Assembly: GCA_937874455.1 (NCBI GenBank)
Contig: CALNBE010000156.1
Coordinates: 1-9,986 of the forward strand
Direction: 5' to 3'
DNA from: an uncultured Opitutia bacterium
Lineage (GTDB): Bacteria; Verrucomicrobiota; Verrucomicrobiia; Opitutales; UBA953
DNA: 9,986 nucleotides
Every line of letters starts with the position of its first letter. Within the stretch, counting starts at the first letter, position 1. This document shows, in pieces, positions 1 to 5,428 of the stretch. The notes beneath the pieces were generated by a model. It made no database searches and was not told the origin of the DNA. It saw only the letters and a list, made by a program, of their open reading frames with translations. A program made the position numbers and the translations under genes.

Positions 1-85
1 TTTTGCCGCTTCCGGGGCCGGCGATGGCGACGATGGTGGGGGCGGTGGCTTTGATGAGCTCAAGTTGTGCTTCTGAGAATTCCAT
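1..85 (-). CDS. UvrD/PcrA-like superfamily 1 DNA helicase, N-terminal fragment
   Basis: Only the first 28 codons lie in the window; the gene runs off the left edge. The translation starts MEFSEAQLELIKATAP and continues into AIAGPGSGK, with the next codon beginning with A (Thr or Ser). 'Q-x-L-x-x-I ... AGPGSGK[T/S]' is the Q-motif plus Walker A arrangement at the extreme N-terminus of UvrD/Rep/PcrA and AddA/RecB-type helicases, which use ATP to unwind duplex DNA 3'-5'. The ATG at 85-83 is chosen because the family begins this close to Walker A. It follows the Rad50/SbcC-like ATPase gene on the same strand after a 74-base gap rich in TTCGGG repeats, so it probably belongs to the same DNA-processing unit. 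Without the rest of the protein, the exact subfamily and any nuclease domain cannot be told. Confidence 0.75.
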   Translation of the reverse strand, partial: MEFSEAQLELIKATAPTIVAIAGPGSGK

Positions 86-125
86 TCGGGTTCGGTGTTC
101 TGGTTCGGGTTCGGGTTCGGGTGGG
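86..125 (-). repeat. CCGAACCC tandem-repeat leader before the helicase start
   Basis: On the minus strand the bases ending at the helicase ATG contain CCCGAACCCGAACCCGAACC, then AGAACA, then CCGAACCCGA directly before ATG. There is no purine-rich Shine-Dalgarno sequence. The same CCGAACCCGAATG string precedes the SSB-like gene at 3189. Its role is unknown; an unstructured translation leader or a protein-binding site are both possible. Confidence 0.6.
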
Positions 126-152
126 CGGGGGAGGGGTTGAACCATCCCGCCC
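123..152. repeat. Inverted repeat after the SbcC-like gene
   Basis: GGGCGGG at 123-129 is the exact reverse complement of CCCGCCC at 146-152, with a 16-base loop containing a second small inverted repeat (GGTTGAACC). It sits just past the TGA at 162-160. The stem could form in the mRNA, but no T-run follows on the minus strand, so I do not call it an intrinsic terminator. Confidence 0.4.
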
Positions 153-159
153 TTGGTTG

Positions 160-2196
160 TCAGGCCGGGCTGAGCATGAGCCAGTCCTTCCGGAGTTTCA
201 AGTCTGGGCTGTGATCGACCAGGATCACTTGGACCAGCCTACCGTCGTAGACGGCTTCGTCGAGGGTCGCGATCAGCTTCGCTTTCGTGGCCGGGGTCAT
301 CCGGGAAAGCTCGTCAATGATCAGGATCCGGCTCCCGCCAATGGCCAAGGCGGCCTGGAGCGCGGCCAGCGCGGTGATCTGCTCTGCTCCGCTCATCAGC
401 GGGTAGGGGATGAATACCGTTCCCTCGTAGCGCCCGATTTGTCCCGTGGTGGGGTGCAGGTCCAGTGGGCTCGGCAGTAGCCCCTCGCTGAAGTCCTTGG
501 CCATGTCCACCACCGGGGCGTAAAGCCGGCGGAGCTCGGTCTCCTTCAGGTCGGTCAGGGTCTTGATCTGGCTCTTGAGACCTTCGATGATTTTGTCCTC
601 GGCATCGGACTCTGTCCGGGCTTTGGCCAGATCCTGCTCGCGGCGCCGGTTGTTTTCCCACTGCTCCCGCTGGACCTGCGCGGCCTCGTGAATGGCCCGG
701 CAGCGGTCGGATTTGGCGACGGCTTCCGTCTCGGCCGCATAGGCGGCTTGCAGTTCCTCCCGGCGTTTGGCCAGCTGGTCAGCCAGCCGGGTCAGGCGCT
801 TCCATTCCTCGTGCCGGGCGTGGTGCCGGCCCAGATCCTGGGCTTTCGCCTTCAGGGCTTCGAGTTGTTCCTCGGCCATGATCAGCTCCTTCCGTTTGCC
901 TTCGAGGACTCCCTCGTTGGCCTGGATGAAGTCCCGGGCTTCCTTCTGCTTCTGGTGCCGGGTTTGGAGTGTCCGGTAATCCACCAAGGTCTGGATCTGA
1001 CGGTTGTTGACTGCGGCTATTTCGAGTTCCTTCCGGTTCTGCTCCAGGGCCAGCCCGGTTTCGTCGATCTCCTTTTTGGTTTCGAGGATCCGCGTCTCTA
1101 GGGCGGCCTTCATTCCGGCTTTCCAGTTCCCGCTGCTGGCTCCGCAGGTCCCGCAGCAGGTGGCCTGCTCCAGCTGGTCCAGTTCGGCCAGCAATCCCAT
1201 GAGCCGGTTGTCCAAAACCTTCCAGCGGGTGTCACCGTCGCGGACGGCCACGTGGAGTTCCCCCTGCTTCATCGGCCAGTTGGTCTTTGCCAGTTCCTCA
1301 AGCTCTGCATGCCACTTCGGGTCATAATTCTCCAGGGCTGTGGTGGCGGTCCCGCTGGCTTCGTTCATCGCCTGAAGGGTGCGCTGGTATTCGGCCTCAA
1401 GGATGCGGAAGTCATCGTGGGCCTGATTCAGGTCTCCGCTGATGTCGCCCGGGGGCTGGGTATCGCTGAGCATAAACTGGCCCAGCTCGTCCCGGGCGTC
1501 TTGGGCTTCCTCGCTGGCCTCCTCGGCCGCAACCGATGCAGCGATGGCCCGGTCGGCTTCCTGCTTGGCCTGCTCAAAGGCGGCCAGGGTATCCGGCGGC
1601 GGAGGCACCGCGGTTTCGGATCCGATTTCGGCCAGTCCCTGAATCGTCTTCTCAAACTGCAGTTTCCGGGCCCGGGCTGCTGCCAGCCGTTCGGCGAGTG
1701 CCTCCAGCACCAGTTCGGCCTCTTCAAAGACGGTATCTGTCCCCGGCGGGCTTTTGATCCCCATCGCCTGCCTGGTCCGGGAGACCAGCTTGTCGAGTTC
1801 CTCCGGCTTCCCGTCGGCCAGCTTGGCCAGCATGTCCAAGCGGTCACCGGTTTTGGCCGCGGTGAACTGCTCGCCGTTCAGGAGGTTGAGCTCGACCGCG
1901 CTGCCGGCGGACGTGGCTTTGACGGTGCCTTTCTTCCCGGTCTGTTTCCAGGTGCGCTCGATGCTCTCCCCGCTGCTGAACTTGATGGCGACCTGCATCA
2001 TGGTGCCGGAGCTCGCCTGGAAGATGGCCGGGGCCGTCCGGCCAATGCCGGGCAGGACTCCGGTGGCGGCCAGCTGGATGGCCTGCACGATGGTGGTCTT
2101 TCCGGCAAAGTTTTCCCCGGTGATGATGGTCCGGGGCATCAGGCGGTATTCCCCGGTGCTGCCTTTGAAGTTGGTGAAGCTGATTTGCGTGATCAT
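160..2196 (-). CDS. Rad50/SbcC-like SMC-family ATPase with zinc hook
   Basis: A 678-residue ABC-type ATPase of the SMC/Rad50 family, as in SbcC or phage T4 gp46, which works with a nuclease on DNA ends. Walker A is GENFAGKT (27-34). Long charged, heptad-like arms run from about 155 to 345 and from about 362 to 560. They are joined by a CCGTCG turn (347-352) whose CxxC (348-351) matches the Rad50 zinc hook. The C-terminal half-head has a signature-like MSGAE (601-605), Walker B ILIIDE (624-629) and an H-loop VDHS (660-663). The protein is shorter than E. coli SbcC (about 1,050 residues), so the coils are short. The signature reads MSGAE rather than LSGGE. The ATG at 2196 puts the first strand 'ITQISFTNFKG' where the family has it. 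The gene lies 30 bases after the SSB-like gene and before a helicase. No SbcD-type nuclease is visible here; it may lie beyond the left edge. Confidence 0.88.
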   Translation of the reverse strand: MITQISFTNFKGSTGEYRLMPRTIITGENFAGKTTIVQAIQLAATGVLPGIGRTAPAIFQASSGTMMQVAIKFSSGESIERTWKQTGKKGTVKATSAGSAVELNLLNGEQFTAAKTGDRLDMLAKLADGKPEELDKLVSRTRQAMGIKSPPGTDTVFEEAELVLEALAERLAAARARKLQFEKTIQGLAEIGSETAVPPPPDTLAAFEQAKQEADRAIAASVAAEEASEEAQDARDELGQFMLSDTQPPGDISGDLNQAHDDFRILEAEYQRTLQAMNEASGTATTALENYDPKWHAELEELAKTNWPMKQGELHVAVRDGDTRWKVLDNRLMGLLAELDQLEQATCCGTCGASSGNWKAGMKAALETRILETKKEIDETGLALEQNRKELEIAAVNNRQIQTLVDYRTLQTRHQKQKEARDFIQANEGVLEGKRKELIMAEEQLEALKAKAQDLGRHHARHEEWKRLTRLADQLAKRREELQAAYAAETEAVAKSDRCRAIHEAAQVQREQWENNRRREQDLAKARTESDAEDKIIEGLKSQIKTLTDLKETELRRLYAPVVDMAKDFSEGLLPSPLDLHPTTGQIGRYEGTVFIPYPLMSGAEQITALAALQAALAIGGSRILIIDELSRMTPATKAKLIATLDEAVYDGRLVQVILVDHSPDLKLRKDWLMLSPA

Positions 2197-2226
2197 GTGG
2201 TGTCGGATTCGGTTGGGGGTTCTGGT
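2197..2226 (-). promoter_or_regulatory. Short leader with degenerate CCGAACCC motif before the SbcC-like gene
   Basis: The 30 bases between the SSB-like stop and the ATG at 2196 read, on the minus strand, AACCAGAACCCCCAACCGAA and then TCCGACACCAC. The string ACCGAATCCGA is one base from the ACCGAACCCGA element seen before the helicase, and is set 6 bases further from the ATG. There is no Shine-Dalgarno-like AGGAGG. Confidence 0.4.
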
Positions 2227-3189
2227 TCAGAATGGGATGTTGTCGTCTTCCATGGGGGCCGGCCTGGAGTGCTCCGGGTCAGGCTCGTAGTGCCGGTCGT
2301 CGTCGTGCGGCGGCTGGTATTGGCCGGCTGCGCGCCGCTCGGCTTCCGCCCGCTCCCGGGCGTTCAGGGGCGGCTCGTGGGAGTAATCCGGCTCGACGTG
2401 CCCTTCGCCGCTCGGAGGCGCCGTCTGGCCGGCTTTGGCCAGGCGGTCCTTCAGTGGCTTGGCGAGGATCCCGCTCTCCATGCGCTGGCTGATCCGGACA
2501 AAGTCCGAGGCCTTCTGGTAAAGCTCCATCAGGAAGTCCTGGCTATGCACGTCCGGCCAGCGGGTGGGATTGGCAATAGCCAGGTCGAGGGCGGCTTTCA
2601 GGGCCATTCCGCACGTCGCGCCGTGGATCGGGATTCGCTCGTCCTCCCGGCGGGGGGGCGGGTTGGCCTGGCGTTGCGTCTGCGGCGGCGGCGGGTTGTG
2701 CTGCGGTGGCGGGGCGTTCCGCTGGGTCTGCTGCTGTGGTGGTGGCCCCTGGTGCTGGGGCGGTGGGCCCTGCTGGTATCCCGGCTGGTATCCCTGCTGT
2801 GGGGGCGGGCCTTGCTGGGCGTGGCTGCCTCCGGCGGTGGTGGTGCCATAGTCTGCCGGGCGCCAGTCCCAGACCGCTGTCCCGTTGATGGCCAGGTTCT
2901 TTTTGCCTTTGTATTCCTCGACACTGATGGACTTGGCTTTCGGGTCGGAACCTTTACTGAAGCGGACGGCGATGCCCTTACAGTTGGCGCCGACGGTTTC
3001 CATGTTCATGAACTTCAGTTCAATCTCATGGCCGTCGGGGCCCTTCAGTTTTGCCTTCTGGATGCTCCAGGGGCCGTGCGCGTTATCGCCTCGTTTCACG
3101 TCCTCATAAATTGCGGTGAGGACTCCTTCCACGGCGTCGAGCTTCGCGCCCGCGGACAGGTATTGGATCTGATTGATTGGTGTGATCAT
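2227..3189 (-). CDS. Single-stranded DNA-binding protein-like, with SSB acidic tip
   Basis: A 320-residue protein. Residues 1-115 look like a beta-rich, lysine-containing fold (for example WSIQKAKLKGPDGHEIELKF) compatible with an OB-fold that binds single-stranded DNA. Residues 120-180 are a low-complexity linker of Gly, Pro and Gln with repeated GPPPQ units. Residues 185-245 form a second compact, helix-rich segment (GMALKAALDLAIANP...). An acidic stretch follows, and the extreme end is MEDDNIPF, very close to the DDDIPF tip by which bacterial SSB recruits repair and replication proteins. Tip plus linker make an SSB role likely. The protein is longer than usual SSB (about 170-180 residues), and the domain between linker and tip is unusual. 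It is the first gene after the terminator, and the SbcC-like ATPase and helicase follow, so it probably coats phage DNA for them. The ATG at 3189 follows a CCGAACCC leader rather than a Shine-Dalgarno sequence. Confidence 0.75.
   Translation of the reverse strand: MITPINQIQYLSAGAKLDAVEGVLTAIYEDVKRGDNAHGPWSIQKAKLKGPDGHEIELKFMNMETVGANCKGIAVRFSKGSDPKAKSISVEEYKGKKNLAINGTAVWDWRPADYGTTTAGGSHAQQGPPPQQGYQPGYQQGPPPQHQGPPPQQQTQRNAPPPQHNPPPPQTQRQANPPPRREDERIPIHGATCGMALKAALDLAIANPTRWPDVHSQDFLMELYQKASDFVRISQRMESGILAKPLKDRLAKAGQTAPPSGEGHVEPDYSHEPPLNARERAEAERRAAGQYQPPHDDDRHYEPDPEHSRPAPMEDDNIPF
2650..2820 (-). repeat. Low-complexity Pro/Gln/Gly repeat region inside the SSB-like gene
   Basis: This stretch encodes about 57 residues made mostly of Q, P and G, with recurring units GPPPQ, APPPQ and NPPPP. 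The DNA is correspondingly repetitive (GGTGG/GGGGC tracts on the plus strand). It corresponds to the flexible linker of SSB proteins and may vary in length between relatives by slippage. Confidence 0.8.
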
Positions 3190-3207
3190 TCGGGTTCGGG
3201 TTCGGTT
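3190..3207 (-). repeat. CCGAACCC tandem leader before the SSB-like start
   Basis: On the minus strand AACCGAACCCGAACCCGA runs straight into the ATG at 3189. The last 13 bases, CCGAACCCGAATG, are identical to those at the helicase start (85). No Shine-Dalgarno sequence is present. Upstream, GCCGGG (3209-3214) and CCCGGC (3220-3225) form a small perfect hairpin with a 5-base loop in the 5' leader. Confidence 0.6.
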
Positions 3208-3243
3208 GGCCGGGGGAATCCCGGCTCCGCACCAGTGGCATGG

Positions 3244-3272
3244 TTTTAAATTAAGTCCAGACGGAAAAGCAA
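3244..3272 (-). promoter_or_regulatory. Possible sigma70-type promoter for the replication module
   Basis: On the minus strand, TTGCTT (3272-3267) and TTAAAA (3249-3244) are separated by exactly 17 bases. They lie just below the terminator and about 55 bases above the SSB-like ATG. The -35 shares bases with the terminator T-tract. This is the most AT-rich patch of the intergenic region. Resemblance to the consensus is only partial (TTGACA/TATAAT), so this is a suggestion. Confidence 0.35.
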
Positions 3273-3303
3273 AAACCCCCGGGCTCCTGACTGCCCGGGG
3301 GTT
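3271..3303 (-). terminator. Strong intrinsic terminator ending the late operon
   Basis: The minus strand reads AACCCCCGGGC, an 8-base loop AGTCAGGA, then GCCCGGGGGTT followed by TTTGCTTTT. The 11-bp stem (3293-3303 with 3274-3284) is perfect and GC-rich and is followed by a T-rich tail, the standard rho-independent layout. It lies 77 bases beyond the stop of the disordered-tail membrane protein gene (3380) and separates the lysis unit from the SSB/SbcC/helicase unit. Confidence 0.9.
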
Positions 3304-3321
3304 CTCCGCATTTCACTTTGT

Positions 3322-3367
3322 GGGGTGGACTTTGGGTTCGGTGCGCGGCGCGCCCCTACTCCACCCC
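3322..3367. repeat. 8-bp inverted repeat between the last late gene and the terminator
   Basis: GGGGTGGA (3322-3329) is perfectly complementary to TCCACCCC (3360-3367). The loop contains the self-complementary run GCGCGGCGCGC. It would form a second stem-loop in the 3' untranslated region just before the terminator, perhaps protecting the mRNA end. Confidence 0.45.
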
Positions 3368-3379
3368 GGTCCCATCTCT

Positions 3380-4240
3380 TCAGCCGTGGCGGGTGGCCAC
3401 GTCATCCGCGTCTGCTCCGCCAGTGTGGGTGTCCGGGGCTGGCCCGGTGCCCTCAGCGGCTGGTGCATCGCTGGAAGGTGTTGGCGGCACCGTCCCGGGA
3501 TCGGAGCCGACCTGGTCGGCGCCAATTGGCGGGAGCGCGGTGCCGGTTCCGTCGCCGGTCAGGCTGGCGGGCTGGCCTGCGCCAGTGGACGGCGTGGGCT
3601 GGGTGCTGTCGGCCGGCGGGCCACTGGTGTCGGTGGCGGCGGCCACGAGGTCAGGGGTGATCACGCCTTCGGGCGTGTCGGATCCGACGACGGCGCCAAC
3701 CGGAGTGGTGGGTTCGCCGGTCACGGCGGAGATCGGCGGGTTGGGGGCGGCCTCCTGGCCTTCGGGGTTGAGCGGTGGGTTCACGGGTGGTGGTGGGGTG
3801 GTCTCGGCGAGCAGTTCGTTGTCCGCAGCGTCCGCTGCTTCCACGTTCACGAATCCTTCGCCGATGAGGGCTTCGAGTTCGTTTCCGCGGGCGATAGCTT
3901 CATCGCGCTGGCGTTCAAGTTCTTTACGTTCAGCGGAGCCGACTGGTGCTCCGGCCCGGGCGGCTTCCAGCGCTTCTTTGACGCTGATGAAGAAGGCCGG
4001 CAGGGCCAGGAGGAAGCGCAGCACCAGCACGCTGAGCACGACGCGCATGCGGGTCACGGCGGTGTTGTGCTGCGCGGCTTCGTCGGTGGAAGTGAGTTCA
4101 GGCATGATCTTGGTGATTTCGGGTTGGTGGTGGCGGGCGGTTTTGGCTGCCCGGTAGACTTGATCTATCAATCCGGGGATTGAATTGTCCATTGCAGTTT
4201 TCTTGCCGCGCAGGACGGCCCAGGCGTCGGCGAGGCTCAT
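3380..4240 (-). CDS. Hypothetical one-helix membrane protein with long disordered tail
   Basis: I do not recognise this 286-residue protein. Residues 1-65 are polar and mainly helical. A hydrophobic stretch at about 67-86 (VVLSVLVLRFLLALPAFFIS) is a likely membrane segment. Residues 87-127 form a charged, coiled-coil-like helix (ERKELERQRDEAIARGNELE). From about 146 to the end the protein is almost entirely P, T, G, A, S and D and should be disordered and acidic. The ATG at 4240 overlaps the amidase stop as ATGA, so translation is probably coupled. ATG at 4192 is a less likely alternative. It is the last gene before the terminator. Lying directly behind the endolysin, it could be a lysis accessory or an envelope-interacting protein, but no family signature supports a firm role. 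Confidence 0.7.
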   Translation of the reverse strand: MSLADAWAVLRGKKTAMDNSIPGLIDQVYRAAKTARHHQPEITKIMPELTSTDEAAQHNTAVTRMRVVLSVLVLRFLLALPAFFISVKEALEAARAGAPVGSAERKELERQRDEAIARGNELEALIGEGFVNVEAADAADNELLAETTPPPPVNPPLNPEGQEAAPNPPISAVTGEPTTPVGAVVGSDTPEGVITPDLVAAATDTSGPPADSTQPTPSTGAGQPASLTGDGTGTALPPIGADQVGSDPGTVPPTPSSDAPAAEGTGPAPDTHTGGADADDVATRHG

Positions 4241-4863
4241 ACTCTGACGCCCAGGGGGGCGGTGAAGCCCAGTGCCTTCCGGAATTGGGTCATCGGGAAG
4301 GCGGGGCCGGGGTCGTTCTTTCTGTTGGGCGCGATGTCCTCGTGGCCGACCACGTCGTCGAGGTTGTATTTGGCCACGAGGAGCCGGCCCACTTCATCCG
4401 CGGCTTGCAGCTGGGCGTTGGGGTATTCTTCCCACCCGGTCAGCGGTCCGCCGTTTTTGTGCCTGGCCCGGATCAGCGGGATGGGCTGGCGGGCGAGCGG
4501 GCCCATGGTGGCCGGATAGACCAGGGCTCCCATGTCGCCGCAGTTTGCGAGTTCGATGCCAATGCTGCAGGCATTCAGCATTTCGTATCGCTTCCCGGTT
4601 TTCGGGTCGGTCCAGGCGGAAACGCCGGCATGGCCTGCGGTCCGGTTGAAGGGGCGGCACTGGGTGATGGTCCCATCGCGGTCGATCACGATGTGCGCCG
4701 AGGCTCCTTTCGCGGCTGGAGTCTTCCAGAAGTCGATGCTGGATGCTCCGGTCCAGCCGGCCGTGAAATGGATCACGAGGAAGCGCCGGACCGTCATCGG
4801 ACTTCCGCCCGGAATGAGGCTCTGGCGGACCCCCGTCAGGAGGTGGTTTTCGTCGATTTTCAC
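4237..4863 (-). CDS. N-acetylmuramoyl-L-alanine amidase (AmpD/Amidase_2 type), phage endolysin
   Basis: A 208-residue zinc amidase that cuts the bond between N-acetylmuramic acid and L-alanine in peptidoglycan. The fold begins with FLVIHFTAGW, whose H32 is the first zinc ligand. IGIELANCG carries the conserved Glu (E104). The end motif GHEDIAPNRKNDPGPAF supplies H174, K182 and D184 with the same spacing as H154, K162 and D164 of AmpD. No signal peptide is present, so release through a holin is expected, and a holin-like gene lies upstream in the same transcript. GTG at 4863 is preferred because residues 1-22 (NHLLTGVRQSLIPGG) resemble the N-terminus seen in this family. ATG at 4797 would give a shorter protein that still holds the whole zinc site. 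The stop overlaps the next start by 4 bases. An AmpD-like recycling role is possible but less likely in this context. Confidence 0.92.
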   Translation of the reverse strand: MKIDENHLLTGVRQSLIPGGSPMTVRRFLVIHFTAGWTGASSIDFWKTPAAKGASAHIVIDRDGTITQCRPFNRTAGHAGVSAWTDPKTGKRYEMLNACSIGIELANCGDMGALVYPATMGPLARQPIPLIRARHKNGGPLTGWEEYPNAQLQAADEVGRLLVAKYNLDDVVGHEDIAPNRKNDPGPAFPMTQFRKALGFTAPLGVRV

Positions 4864-4888
4864 AGTGGTTTATCGGGGAAATGCCCCT

Positions 4889-4906
4889 CGGCGCCAATTG
4901 GCGCCG
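4889..4906. repeat. 18-bp perfect palindrome upstream of the endolysin gene
   Basis: CGGCGCCAATTGGCGCCG is a perfect 18-bp palindrome lying in the 53-base gap between the small membrane protein stop (4917) and the amidase GTG (4863). Its first 15 bases recur exactly at 3517-3531 inside the next gene. A second small stem, GGGG (4875-4878) with CCCC (4884-4887), lies between it and the start codon. It could be an operator or an mRNA hairpin limiting endolysin translation. Confidence 0.65.
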
Positions 4907-4916
4907 GGCTGGCGGA

Positions 4917-5219
4917 CTATGGCTTGGCGGGCCGGTTTTGCTCCAGAATCTCCGAGGTCCGGGGCGCGCCCGGCTCGTCCAGTTCGTTTTGGGCTGCGGC
5001 CCGTTCCCGCTCGTAATACTCCTGTGGAGTGGTCACGGGGCCGATGTATTGGCGGGGCGGGGCGGTGTCCAAGTCCAGACTGGCGTCGTGGTATTGGCTC
5101 TGGCCGGCCCGCTGGCTGGTTGCGGGGTGGGTGCGCCAGGTGTTGTAGATCAGCCCGGTGATGATGACGACCAGAAGGATGATCAGGCCGATCAGGAGCA
5201 GAAGGTGGTTGCGGCTCAC
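4917..5219 (-). CDS. Small single-pass membrane protein, candidate inner-membrane spanin
   Basis: A 100-residue protein starting with GTG in a GTGA overlap with the stop of the lipoprotein gene. Residues 5-25 (HLLLLIGLIILLVVIITGLI) are a strong N-terminal membrane helix. The rest is hydrophilic, with a short helical, charged patch (PQEYYERERAAAQNELDE). One N-terminal helix plus a periplasm-sized polar tail, placed next to a small lipoprotein and an endolysin, resembles the inner-membrane subunit (Rz type) of phage spanins. Against this, it is short, its coiled coil is weak, and the usual gene order (Rz before Rz1) is reversed. I recognise no family. The same frame stays open further upstream to 5666, but that part overlaps the lipoprotein and holin genes and is a shadow. 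Confidence 0.6.
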   Translation of the reverse strand: MSRNHLLLLIGLIILLVVIITGLIYNTWRTHPATSQRAGQSQYHDASLDLDTAPPRQYIGPVTTPQEYYERERAAAQNELDEPGAPRTSEILEQNRPAKP

Positions 5220-5428
5220 TTTTGGTTGAGGGTTGGAAGCGGTGGAGACACTTCGGCTTTTTCTTTTCCATACCACGTCCGGGAGATGTTGATATGGCCG
5301 ACAGGTTCCTTGCCCCCGTTGGGGTTCGGAATGGGAATGGATCCGGTGACGGTCCATCCCTCGAGGTGGGCGCAGCTGGTGGCGCTCAAGACGGCAACGC
5401 TGGCGAGCAGGAGGGTTCGGGTTCTCAT
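5216..5428 (-). CDS. Small lipoprotein, candidate outer-membrane spanin (Rz1-like)
   Basis: A 70-residue protein with a lipoprotein signal: basic start MRTRT, hydrophobic core LLLASVAVL, then SATSC, with Cys19 as the likely lipidated residue. The -3 position is Ala rather than the commoner Leu, so the lipobox is acceptable but not ideal. The mature part is about 52 residues and includes a proline-containing stretch (GSIPIPNPNGGKEP), a trait of Rz1-type outer spanins. Its ATG overlaps the stop of the holin-like gene as ATGA, and its stop overlaps the next start as GTGA, so translation of the lysis genes is tightly linked. Another small outer-membrane lipoprotein role cannot be excluded. A two-membrane host is implied if it is a spanin. 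Confidence 0.65.
   Translation of the reverse strand: MRTRTLLLASVAVLSATSCAHLEGWTVTGSIPIPNPNGGKEPVGHINISRTWYGKEKAEVSPPLPTLNQK

Noticed and set aside
86..125. TTCGGG repeats as a CRISPR array
   Set aside because: The units are only 6-7 bases and contiguous, with no spacers of uniform length and no cas genes nearby.
1252..3249. 665-codon open frame on the plus strand
   Set aside because: It is antisense to the SSB-like gene and half of the SbcC-like gene, both of which have clear motifs. GC-rich codon use leaves few antisense stops, and the translation has no recognisable domain.
3173..4183. 336-codon plus-strand open frame
   Set aside because: It is antisense to the disordered-tail membrane protein and crosses the terminator hairpin. 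Its Gly/Arg/Val-rich composition is typical of a shadow frame.
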